Below are positions 1 to 14,200 of a stretch of 64,000 nucleotides of DNA, in pieces. The stretch covers positions 7,812,001 through 7,876,000 of the forward strand of contig NC_088708.1 in NCBI RefSeq assembly GCF_963576615.1, given 5' to 3'. The stretch is from Watersipora subatra. Taxonomy: Eukaryota; Bryozoa; Gymnolaemata; Cheilostomatida; Watersiporidae. The position numbers and the translations under genes are program-made. Every line of letters begins with the position of its first letter. The stretch's first letter is position 1. Under the pieces are notes generated by a model. The model saw only the letters and a list, made by a program, of their open reading frames with translations. It was not told the DNA's origin and ran no database searches.

Positions 1-158
1 GAGAGAGAGAGAGGGGGAAGAGGGAGGGAGAGGGGAAAGAGGGAGAGAAGGAGAGAGAGAGGGAGAGCGAGGAGGAGGGAGGGGGGGGGGAGAGAGAGAG
101 GGAGAGAACGAGGGAGGGAGAGAGAGGGGAGAGAGGGAGAGGGGAGAGACGGAGATGT
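1..158. repeat. (GA)n purine-rich low-complexity tract
   Basis: Almost every base is G or A on the + strand, in irregular GA, GGGA and GAAG runs. It is cut by the window edge, so the full length is unknown. No coding signal is present. Confidence 0.95.
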
Positions 159-1258
159 AACTGCATAGTTGGCGTTGTTTTACAGTATGAAGACAACTCT
201 CAATAAACCTCTTGCTGTACAAGAATCTGATCCCGTTGACGGGTAATGCAGCTAGTCTGCACTAATCGATTGCTTTTAAGTATTTATTAATAATCGCACA
301 GCTACATTTTCTGTTTCTGGACACATCTGACGATCTATCATGACGAACTAAAATGTCATGAAAGTTGTATATATAATAGATATAATGCTTGACGTACTGC
401 ATTTTTTTACCATTTAAATCGAATTTAAGAAGCTGCTCCTACTTGACATTTTACGTATATGAAATTTTTTACGTAGTATAAAGCAAAAACTGCATAGATT
501 TTTTTATGTTATCTTGAATTCGTGTTATAAGAGCCTCTACTGTATATTTTACAAGTGATTGCAAGGTTGTGACATATCATTAGTCTTGCACTGTGTGAAT
601 TTAGGATGTCACGCATTAACGCACGCAACGCATGTCACGCTTAATTAACGCACCCAATTACGCTTGATATTCACTGCGTTTCACTTAAAAAAGGTTTGTA
701 GTTGCCTACTGCCGATAAATTTGCACCCTACCGTTTTAAAGCTTTAGAGTTACACTATGTAGATCGCTCCAAGATTTGTGATGTACCACTTCAAAATTTG
801 TTAAAGTAAACTCACTATCAAATCACTGTCACTTTTCAATTCATGCGTAGTCAACTAGTTGCACTAACTAAGCCAGGATGCCCGATCGCAATTTTATTTT
901 TGTGTTCTTTATTACTCTCTGTATTACAAAGTACAATGGAATTACCACTGGGCATACATGTCTTACTTTAAAGGTCGCATGAACGACGATAGAACTTTTT
1001 CGTAGCAGAGACTCGCGTGGCTTTGTGCTGAAGTGTGCTAAAATGATTTTACCTCTACCATGGTGAGCCTAGCCAAGTATTATTGATTCGATCCATCAGC
1101 AGTGAGCACTTTTATGATCTTGAATAATACTCTCACAGTGAATGCCTTGCACGAATTTAGCGAATTAAAATGACGTCGAATGCATTAAGATTTTACCGTT
1201 TTTCATTATTCGTAGTGGAAGCAACTCCGACCCCATTTAAAACATGGGTGTTTCTTAC
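159..1258. other. No gene seen; AT-rich non-coding, probably intron of the aminotransferase gene
   Basis: No exon of the downstream aspartate aminotransferase gene could be recognised here, so its earlier exons probably lie outside the window. At about 520-548 the sequence TTATAAGAGCCTCTACTGTA resembles one end of a Tc1/mariner-type element. A related end (TTATAGGAGCGCCTACTGTA) occurs near 52030-52041. Confidence 0.6.
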
Positions 1259-1712
1259 TTAAAGGTTGACTTGCAATAAAATTCACATTACAGTTATTTG
1301 GTATTAAAAGATTCGCCATGTCTTACTCTGTTGTGTTGTAGGTGCCAAATATGTGGGAATGTGATTAAAAGCTCTTAAAAGCTCAAAAACGAACAGAAAA
1401 TCGCAGCCACGCGAGTCCGCCGTAGTTTGGATTCGTTTTCCAAAACGGCTAAAATGTGACGTATATGTGCGAGATGGTTTATGTTTACATTTTCATACAT
1501 CCTTATTCGTCGAAATATTTTCACAAATATACTTCACGCTTGCAATAAAAACCATGTCTATTGTTCTTATGCGTCTATTTTATCGGCATCGTAATGCTGC
1601 AACTTTGAGCACTGATATCTCAAAACTTAGCATAAAAATATGTTTAATTTTTTAAACTTAGCTTGAACGATTGCATATCATCCTCTGATAAAATGATGAG
1701 CCTTTTGGTCTG
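1259..1712 (+). mobile_element. Truncated copy of the AGGTTGACTTGC-ended DNA element
   Basis: Starts with TTAA then AGGTTGACTTGCAATAAAAT and runs collinear with the left half of the complete copies at 6661-9459 and 19773-20672. Similarity fades at about 1712, so the right half is missing. No transposase is encoded; it is a non-autonomous fragment. It ends about 90 bp before an aspartate aminotransferase exon and so lies in that intron. Confidence 0.85.
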
Positions 1713-1781
1713 CTGATTTGGTTAAGTGAAGTTGCAATCACTACAAAGCATAATCTTTAGAATAAGCTTAGCAATGGCTAA

Positions 1782-3679
<1,898 letters not shown>

Positions 3680-4375
3680 ATGTATTTAATTTTTTAGCCA
3701 GACAATTTAGATTAAAATTAAAATAGGCTACTATATTTTATATTCGTGTGTGCCAATTTGTATTCAATATTTTTCATTACTTATTCAATCACTAATTTTT
3801 TGCTGTACGTCGATTTGGTCATACAATCAAATATGTATCCTAAAACTTTAAATATAGATGTGTTTGCCGTGAAACTTGCGTGGTATAAAGCCCCAAGGCT
3901 TCGTGACACCCATACATGTAGACACCTTGTATAAAGCATTATGGCAAGTACACACCCAATATAATGCACAGGTGTGTACAGAGTGACAAAAAGAGCTTTC
4001 ACCTCGGCTGCATTTCATAATTTCATGAATTTAGTGATTGTAAATTTTATGGACAAGGAATTCACATGAGATGTTCATGCTCATAAAACATTAAGCTTCT
4101 TTGCGAAAAAACCTGTAAGTAATCCCTATGCACTCTGCTACCATTGTTCGATGACTTATAGCAGCACAGATGGGTGAAATAGAAAAGAAAAATTTAACAC
4201 GTGGCTTCAAATTTTAAATACATTTGAAACAAGAAAGACAAATACTCATGATATAAGAAAGCATTCTGACTTTTTGTGTGATGAAGAATTATCTCCATTA
4301 GAACGCTAGCGGTTCAGTGTGCTGTGAAAGATCGTCATGTGTAATCACTAGATCCATAATTATTTTGCTATGCAG

Positions 4376-4510
4376 CGAGGTGACTGGGTCGTGTAACGGT
4401 ACTGCGCTCGCATTTGGACCTGAAGTTCAAGACTTGATTTCTGTGCGAGATGACCTCATTTTTATGGTTTTAGTGTGACTTGAGACAGATGGCCACGGCT
4501 CCTATTGTAG
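4376..4510 (+). mobile_element. tRNA-derived SINE-like head
   Basis: GTGTAACGGTACTGCGCTCGC resembles an A box, and GACCTGAAGTTCAAGACTTG resembles a degenerate B box about 30 bp later. An AT-rich tail follows. It is too diverged to be a functional tRNA gene. A pol III-derived retroposon is the simplest reading. Confidence 0.45.
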
Positions 4511-4751
4511 TGAAGACTAGCTGAATATATAATAATTACTGAATTAGCTGAATAATATAATTACCCAATGAATTTGAGTAACTTTAGCTAATAACCAGAG
4601 CTTTACTATAATAAAAGCTGTGTCTGAAGCCAGCTTAATAATTGTTACGTTACGCATAATGACCTCTCACACAATCATGATTTCCTAGCATGCTAGTAAT
4701 AACAGGTATTGTAATCGATGTAATGAGTATGATCACAATTATTCCATTGTA

Positions 4752-4930
4752 TAGCAATGTAGCCACTTGGCTTAATGGTTTAGCATGCCTGTCTTCAGAC
4801 CTGGATGTTCCGAGTTTGAATTTAGTAAGAAGTGCACTTTTAGTTCCTACAACTTCATCACTACAACCAGACACACAAATGACAGACAAACAAACACTGA
4901 GATTTATAAAAATAGATTTAGTAAAGATTA
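4752..4930 (+). mobile_element. tRNA-derived SINE-like element
   Basis: CTTGGCTTAATGGTTTAGCA (A-box-like) is followed about 30 bp later by GTTCCGAGTTTGAATT (B-box-like), and then by a body ending in an A-rich segment near 4925. It differs in sequence from the SINE-like head at 4376, so it is a separate family or a very old copy. Confidence 0.5.
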
Positions 4931-4956
4931 CAACTTCAAGCCAAGATAAGTGAAAT

Positions 4957-5131
4957 GAAACATGTGACGAGAGTGTGAAATGCAACATGTGACGAGAGTG
5001 TGAAATGAAACATGTGACGAGAGTGAAATGCAACATGTGACGAGAGTGTGAAATGAAACATGTGACGAGAGTGTGAAATGCAACATGTGACGAGAGTGTG
5101 AAATGCAACATGTGACGAGAGTGTGAAATGA
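4957..5131. repeat. 25-bp minisatellite, about 7 copies
   Basis: Tandem units of AACATGTGACGAGAGTGTGA plus AATGC or AATGA. One unit has an internal two-base loss. The array lies between the 3' ends of the aminotransferase and PLEKHA-like genes. Confidence 0.95.
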
Positions 5132-5205
5132 TATGTACTTGTATTTATAAACATCCATAATACCATCGTGATTATCCATTACTTGAACCGTTTGTTGGCA
5201 AACGA

Positions 5206-8200
5206 CTATTTAAAATGATAGTACATGCATATATAGTAAAAAAGTACAAGTCCAGAGATAGGCTGTCTCATCAAAAAATGAATATTATCCTTTACTTTGG
5301 TATTAATTACTATTGTAGCTAACTGCACCGGGTTATTACACAATATTTTATCAAAATAATATATTACATTCTTATATAAGATGCCAGAGACATGAGCCAA
5401 ACTTTTTCTCCATATTGCCACTGCATCACCAAACCTCAACAATGGAATGCTGCCAGTAAACAATGTAATTATAAGTACGTCATAATAGAAAGATTGCAGA
5501 CCTTCCTGATATCTTCCAGCCATGAATACATCTCATCCATCGAGTCAAACTACAAGAAGTCAATAAATGTTGATAAGAGAGCAGATAATTCCCACTTTTT
5601 GCATACATTGGAATATTTATATTGTCAACCAGAAACAGGTGACTACTGACATGTAAGGGTTCTTTTCGTATACTAGTGCGTTACAAGCAATCTTCGAGTG
5701 CTAAAGATAGCTTTGCCAGCTTACTCAAGTTTGTCAGCTGACTCAATAACATAACTTAATAACAATTAAATGCATTGTTTACAATAACATACTGACCTGC
5801 ATGTAAAAGGTTCTTTCTGGTGTTTGGATGTCGATGAGGTTGCTACGAACACTTGTTAGCTCACTAAAACAAAAAAAGCAGTCCTCACATACCAGCTATG
5901 AAAAACAGCATGCATCTCGTGACAGCAACAACAACAAAAATAGTTAAGATAATCATCGTCTGAATTTTCCAAGCATTTGCTGATCATTTAACTATTCTGA
6001 CAGCATACATACATGCAGCGCAATAAAAAAAATTAATTGGACGGCAAGCAAGATAGACATGAAGACAAAAAGCTAAAAAATACCTTTGTGACACTCGAAC
6101 ATCCTTGATGTCTGACACAGCAATCCTCTTCAATGGCTTGTCAACCTAAAGAAAGAAAAACTAATCTGATACTTTGATGTCCATAAATGCTGGATGGTAA
6201 TCATATCACTAGTAGCGCTGTAGTCTTTCACAGAGACATCAATCATGTTTTAGTCAATCAGAGTTGGCAGTTATTGACACTAATTACACTTTATTTCTTG
6301 GACTACCAGCACCGAGTGCTCTAGTATTGTTGCATGCTGTCTAAGGAGTGATGCGCTTTTTACGCAGTAATCGAATAGTATCTTACTAATAAAAGCATCT
6401 TTTTTAAGAATAGAATACTTATGAAAAATTGTAGAATTAATTATACAATTAGTTCTAATGTTTGTAAGGCACCTTGAAGTTTACTTTCCTATAATGACCT
6501 ATAAAAACGTAAATATTGCTTATCATTTCCCAGCCAGATTGCAAGAGCACAAATGTACACAGTGCTCTATATGTATGTACACTGTGTACAAATGTACACA
6601 GTGCTCTGGTACACCTATGTCAGGCATCTAATCAGTCCATCAGTGCCACAGCACAATTGTTTAAAGGTTGACTTGCAACAAAATTCACATTACCGTTATT
6701 TGATATGAAAAGATTCACCATGTCTTACTCTGTTGTGTTGTAGGTGCAAAATATGTGGGAATGTGATTACAAGCTCTTAAAAGCTCAAAACGGACAGAAA
6801 ATCGCAGCCACACGAGACCGCCGTAGTTTGGATTCCCTTTCCAAAACGGCTCAAATGTGATGTACAGTGCACCCCCGAGATACGATGTTAATCTGTTCCA
6901 AGGCTGGCATCGTATGGCAAAAAAATCGTATGTCGGGGTATAGAAACCATTGTAATTACACAATGAAAAAAAATGGTAAAAATCGTCCAAAATTTTATAA
7001 AAATGCTGTACATATTGAAAATTGGTAACAAAATAGTATGTTAACTTTAGTAACTATAGTTACCTACAGTAGCTGCATTGTATTAAGCGCACCTAGTGAT
7101 CATAATCTGCAACGCTGTAAAATTGTAATCTGTGTACCAAATGCAGATCGTAAGGTAAGAGGTTCTTATCTTCAAAAGGTACGCATAACATAAACTTTGA
7201 ATTCACTTCAAATAAGCTTAGCTTGCCAAACTCACCCTCAAAACTAAGTTTTAGTACGTATTTTGAACTATTTTAATGAATTTCAACTTTTTATCATGAA
7301 ATGTTATCTTTCATAAGTTTCTGTCTTCACTTTCATTATAAAATTTAAAGTGTCTGGTTGAAACTTTTTTCAACAAGAATTCGGCCAGAAAGGCTGAGCG
7401 GTGCAGTTATCAAAAGCAGCCCCTCACACACCTGACCATTTAATGGCTACCAAAAAAAAAAATTTCATTTACTATTATACAGGACTTACATACCTTTGGA
7501 GTAACGTGACTATAGCTGGTACATGTAGCGAATAAAGCAGAGGAGGCAAAAACGTGTTAATGCTAATTATGTTGCTGTACACTTGAAGATTAATTTAATA
7601 CGTAATGAAATGGAATTTTTATCAGGCTAAAAAAAGTTGACTAGTCCTGTCCAATTTTTCTTCCGGTTAAAAAGAAAAAATGCTGGTGCAATGCAGAAAA
7701 CTGCTAGCTAGCTAACGCTTGTAGGATCTAGAGAAAGTGCTACAGTAGTTTTTCTTGTATGAAATGTGCACAAGAATCAATGTAACCATACGTACAAAGT
7801 TTGTACGTATTTATACCCTAGAGGACAGGGCCAAGTTTCAGAAAGTGACGTGAATGCGTCAACTATCTTGAGTAGTTAGTTATATGAGTGACATACATAC
7901 GATGAAATGTATTCGCGTAGGAGATAACAAGTTCACCTACAAAGACATGGTTAAACAAGAAAAGAAAACATAAAATCAAAAAGAAACAAATAAAATATGA
8001 AAAACATGCCACACAAGAGATAAATAATACATATTATACATGCATTGTTTTAATGTACCAGTCCATGTCAGTAAATTAAACACTTGAAATATTTCTGCCA
8101 ATGTGGGGTTTTCTGTATCTTCTATTTCCTCGCCCATACTAAATGGTTGCTCCTTTTGAATGCTGATCGCGTGCATGGCCCTCTGACTCCTTCAAATCTT

Positions 8201-11200
8201 CAGTCGTATGCTCCTTCTTGTGCTTGCTTTAATGGAGTTCTTTTTTAATAATAATTGCAAATGCTGATTGGTTGCGATCATATTCCTTGACAATGTTAAT
8301 AATACGGGTGCCTTTTTATTTACGACATGCAACTTTGTTGACATAGAAATCATTTTTTCCTTCGTTTTGTAACGTTTGTATCAGTCTCAGATTCCACAGC
8401 TAACGAATTAAATGTAGGTACTTGTAGTTATATACATATGCTGACTTGAAAGTTTATAGTAAAATATATTATAACGCTACAAATGAACATTTGCTCTCGC
8501 TGGTGTATTTTCCGCGCGGTATGCTGACATGAGAGAACTCGATCATCGTGTCTCTGCTAAACTTTCTGAAAATGTTTTCGGCAAATATATTTTGATGTCT
8601 TTTTTATTTTGACGTGCGTTATGAGCTCACCGACCGCCAAATTTTAACTCGGGCGAAACTTTTCTCAAAATCGTATGGTGAAATAAAATTCGTATAGCGA
8701 GGTGAAGATCTCACGATGTTCGACTTCGTATGGTGAAAAAATCGTATATCAGGGTAATCGTATCTCGAGGGTGCACTGTAGTTGTGAGAGATGGTTTCTG
8801 TTTACACTTTCTTGCAACCTTATTCGTCGAAATATTTTCACAAATATACTTCACGCATTCAATAAAACTATGTCTATTGTTCTTACGCGTCTATTTTATC
8901 ATCATCGTAATGCTGTCACTTTTAGCAGTGATATCTTATAACTTACCGTAAAGATTCGTTTAATTTTTTAGCCTTAGCTTGAAGGAGTACATATCATTGT
9001 CTGATAATCATGACGAGCCTGTTGGTCACTTGTGATAATCGAAAAGCGCTGCAGGAATTATTTGCGAAGTATTGGGTTACATGATTAGATTACGACTTGC
9101 CGATTAGACCAGGCCGAAACAAAACTGTAAAGTAGCAAGCATTTATATTTGATACGGGGTCTTCGGTAAAACCCGAAGTTTTTGTCATAAACTAGTACTA
9201 CGATAAGTTTTATATTGAGCCTTTTATTGGCCTTTCAATTCATGTGAGAACATACGTGACAAGACGATAACCAAATTTTGTGGCTACGTCATCGAAATAA
9301 AGAGATTCCAATCTACGGCGGCTTTTCGTTTTTGAGCTTTTAAAAGCTTGTAATCACATTTCCACATATTTGGCACTTACAACACAACAGAGTAAGACAT
9401 GGTGAATCTTTTGATACCAAATAACTGTAATGTGAATTTTGTTGCAAGTCAACCTTTAAGGAGATAACAAATTACTGAAGACTTCAATTCTACAGTTCCC
9501 ACAAGTGTCAAGGACAGTCAAACCTCGACTTAGGATCGCTTAAATATACCCATTCTTCGTCATACTATGAAACACTTAAATATTTAAATCTACATCCTAA
9601 TTAATTTTTAACATGCGGCATTCAAAGTTTTTGAAAGCATTGCCAAATTGTAAATCATTACATTTTTATGCTGTTTTTCTCAATGTGGTTCTACAGTATT
9701 CATTTAAGAACAAACAGTGCTTCATACATTCACTTTTCCGTTTTAAAATCACGGAACTCAAGAAGACTAGTTTGATTGATTAGCAGACTATTGAAAAAAT
9801 GAAAACGCTTTTTTACGATTAAAGCAAGAAATTATGAAAAATGTGAGTAAACTCTTTTGAACCCTGACAAACTTTTTATCATGAAAATGTAAAATCCATA
9901 CAAAAAGAGGTAGCTATGATAATTAAAGTCAAACTTTGATGAAAAGTATCAACCAATAAACTAACAAATATAAAAAAGAAATGTTTATTTAAAGTTAACA
10001 TAGATTAAGTTAGATTAGCTCTGTATCTCTAGCAGTACCTCTACTTATGTACCCTCCATCTCCCGCAATCATCAAGCCTACAACTTAGTTTGATCACCAA
10101 TAATGTAACAGGAAACAGACAAGACAGATGTATTTTTACTTATAATTATCTTAGTAATTCAGTTTCCTACATACTGTGTAGTTTTTGACATACCGGTCTA
10201 TACATATATATTTCTTAGAGTTTGTGCGTGTGTTCCTCTGTGGTTGTGATTGTCCAGCTATAGCTATTACTTTAGCATTGCGGCCACGCGTAATGATGCT
10301 TCTGTTAAGAAATATTTTGGGACCTACGTAAGTATATGCAACACGATGCTTCTTTTTTTTCATTAGGACTAATTTGTTCCACCCCACGATATCGACAATA
10401 ATATATCTCGAACTTAAAATTTGGCGATTTGTGTACTGATTATATACGTTATTAAAAGATATACATCACTGAACTCGCCATGGCAAGTTATCCGTATCCG
10501 TTATAATAAAAACGATTCGCAATGGATAAAGGATAAAACTGATGTTAAAGGTTTGAAGCTTAATAACTTACATACTAAAACTTCCTTCAAGTATGTGTTT
10601 AGTAAACTAAATTCATTTAAATTTGATGCAGCGTTTATGTTACATGTCTGTCTCAAAGGTAAGAACTCTCCACATAGTACATTGTAATGTTATATTATCT
10701 TGCAGATAACAACCACAAAATTCACTAAAGTCATTGTAGGTACCTATAGTTACTAAGGTTAACATAGTATTTTAGTAGGCATACTATTTTTAATGATGAT
10801 GATTGTTTTTTATTGCATTAGATAATGACTACGTATGGGTTTCTATACCACTATATGTATTTCTATAGCCTACAATATTTTCGTAGAAAATTGAGATGCC
10901 AATTTTTGCAGGCCAACACTGCAGCAAACTGAAATTCTATAATTGTATGCCAAATAATTTTTTATTGTAATCGTAGTAAAATAGACTATATTTAGCCATT
11001 ACTTGCTAATGATTTCACATTTACATTTAAACACCTTTACATTTTTATTTTGCCTTCTAATTTATTTCAACGAAACACTTCGTTCAAGTTATCAAATTTT
11101 AAACTTGCAGTTTGAAAACCTTTATAGTTGTTTTATTTATTTTTAATTTAGTTATCCTGCACAAAACCTTTTCCTCATGATATGTAGTTTGAAAGTTAGA

Positions 11201-14200
11201 GTGGCAAATGTTGTTATATGTTAAATACAAATCAATTTTCTGTCCAAAGACTGTTTTACTACCCGTGCAATGCGGGTAGCACAGCTAGTAGTTCTATATA
11301 ATGCATTTGTCTCAATGTTATACATAATTAGTACGCTTGCCAGTCCCTGTGCACTGTGAGTGATCATCATGAGTAATCAGTAACTCAGAGAATTACCATG
11401 AGTGGTGTAGTGGTAGCGCGCTTGCCCTTGAATCTTATGCCATGGGTTCGATTCTTGTGTGAGGCAATCTTTTTTCTATTGCCCTTAGCATAGCTTCTTA
11501 TAGTAAAGATTACTTTAAACACATACGTGTATTTTTGAGTAGTAGAACAAATTAATTGAAATATATCTTTTTATAGAAATACTTGCACCAAGGCATTACA
11601 GTTTAGTCATACAAAAAAGATCAGAACGCATTAACTTTGCACGCAAAGTTTAACTATACATCGAGCTCAAGCGAGCACTCTAAACAGTTTGGAGTTGTCC
11701 AATATACTAACAACTTGTTTTCTAGGGCTGCCTGCTCCTCCTCACTATAAATAGTTAGATATAAGTGGTTGACTTACAAAACCAATACAATAAGTGACCT
11801 ACAAACGTGTTGGAATATGAAGCAAATAAGAAATACTTACAAACTCATTTTTCGTGTACGTCAACTCCTCTTCTGTGAGAATCAAATACCTTCTCTTCCA
11901 GTTTTTCATCTGTTAAACAAAAGTATAGTTATGTGTGTATGATGTAGAGGCAGACGTCTGTCCTCAGTAACAGTCAGAACAATAATGAAAAAGTAATATG
12001 TTATAGATTCCAATGAGAGATATAATACCATGATTTATAACTACATCTACTGTACAACCAAAATTATATTTGTATTCTTCTAGATTAATAAATATCATTG
12101 TGTGTGTGTTGGCCGATTTTATCCAAACTTTCGTGCTTTTCAGAAGGTTACCACATATATTTGGTTTCAAAACTCTGTCTGGTTCTTGAGAACCACCATC
12201 TTAAACACTCACCTTCAGACTGTCTGCTTGGAATTGAAATTAATTATGGGCATCGCCTGGCTTACGCTAGTTCTAGTAACTAATAAATTGACCGGTCCAA
12301 CTTATTCAAACCTCCAGAACCAAGCAAACTACTATTGCAGAAAAAGAGTGGTAGTGAGAACAGCGACACCACATTAAAATCACTGACAGCTTTTAATATA
12401 TTTCTGAGGAGTTGCCCCTAATTCTATACCTATTGAATAACAATTGGTGCTTGTTGATAAAACATTAAACATAAAGCCAAGGTCTTAACTAAAATTGACA
12501 GCCACACAAGTAATAAAATTCTATCAATTCAACCAGATGACTTGTAAGAATACTAAAACATGCAGCTTGAAATTTTAACTGACTTCAGGATAATGACTTC
12601 ATGAATATCCTCATATTAACCGAAAGAAAGTGCATAATTTCTGTCACAAAAACCTTTGCTCACAAAAGGCAATGTAAGCCTGGTGAATGAGCTTGAGCCA
12701 TCATCTTTCTAATATTTGCTCTCTAAAAGCGAGTGCTGAACGTACCGAGTCACACACAATTTAGTGATTTTGAAATGAATTGAAGTGAATTGAAGTGAAT
12801 TGAAGTGTATCAGTCCAATGTTCAAACAAGAGACTAGATCTCACCATAGATATATATACCTATGTATATACCTATATATACACCATAGGTATATATATCT
12901 ATGGATCTCACTCAACCAGCGTTACATAACCAGTTTGAGCCTATAGTGGGGCCCCTAGATATCAAGATGTGAATCACCACACCTAGATCCATAAGTACAA
13001 ATCCCCCAAATACGGAACTTGGCAACAAACAAAAAGACAACATCTCATAGGATGATTTTAAAAAACTTCTGCAAAATTAACGATTAGAGTACCTCTGAAC
13101 AGTAGTAAACGAATTATTCGTATTTTCTTAGATATAACAATATGCTCGATAAAAATTAGGTCTAGCCCAGAGAAACACTCAACAGCCCAACTCACCTTAG
13201 CACCTTGCTTCACGCAATAACCTGATCTAACTACATGTGGACGGGTTTGTCCAGAACCCCTTCTTTCAGGAGGAAATGACTCCACTCCTGTGTCTTGGAC
13301 CTGGGGATGAGACAATGTTTATGCGCTAGCACGGAAGCTGTGTAGGTAAAAAGAGAACTGGTGCATGCTGTCATAAAAATGTGCAGAAACGAGTCAGACG
13401 GATAGATTTGTACCCGTGAGAATAGGATAAGTGAACCCGTGAGAATGTTGTAAGTGTACCCGTGAGAATATTGTAAGGGTACCCGTGAGAATATTGTAAG
13501 TGTACCCGTGAGAATATTGTAAGGGTACCCGTGAGAATATTGTAAGTGTACCCGTGAGAATATTGTAAGTGTACCCGTGAGAATAGGGTAAGTGTACCTG
13601 TGCGAATAGGGTAAGTGCAGTGATAAATAGCCTGTCTTGACAAGCTGTTGTTTTTGCGTAGTTGTCCCCCCGTCGAGCGGCGAGCAACAACAGCTTGTCA
13701 CAAGACGTACTGCACCTGATGCGTCAGCTGCACATATAGGGAGTTGTTCTCTTCCGTCTACGCAACTCGGCCGCGATGTTATGCCGGTCGCCCCATTGGT
13801 AATCATAACGGATTTCACGCAAAAATTTATGTAGAAAAAAACAAGATTACAACGTTTAACCATAGACCAGTTTCTGTGATAAACTTTAGTAGAACTTAAG
13901 AATAAAATAAACTCAAAATAAAATCCATAAGAACAAATAAAACTGACTGATACAAAAATAGAAATAAAACTGACTGATCGCACAAATAACGACATGTTTA
14001 GTCGCTGTTGTTGCCTAAGTTCTCAAATTCTAATAAAATTTACTGCAGAGAGGGGTCGCCAGTTAAACGTTCTTATCTTAATTTTTCTACATAAATTTTT
14101 GCGTGAAATCCGTTATGATTACCAATGGAGCGACCGGAATAACATCGCAGCCGAGCCGCGTAGACGAAAGAGAACAACTCCTTATAAGTGCAGCTGATGC

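Larger units (their letters stand above)
3680..5205. other. Intergenic space between aminotransferase and PLEKHA-like 3' ends, with SINE-like pieces
   Basis: No coding exon seen. The two flanking genes converge here. The stretch holds two tRNA-like SINE heads (about 4376 and 4752) and a 25-bp minisatellite (4957-5131), listed separately. Confidence 0.6.

Noticed and set aside
13231-13995. 254-codon minus-strand frame
   Set aside because: It runs through a PLEKHA-like exon in the wrong frame, the 23-bp satellite and one arm of the fold-back element; no coherent protein.
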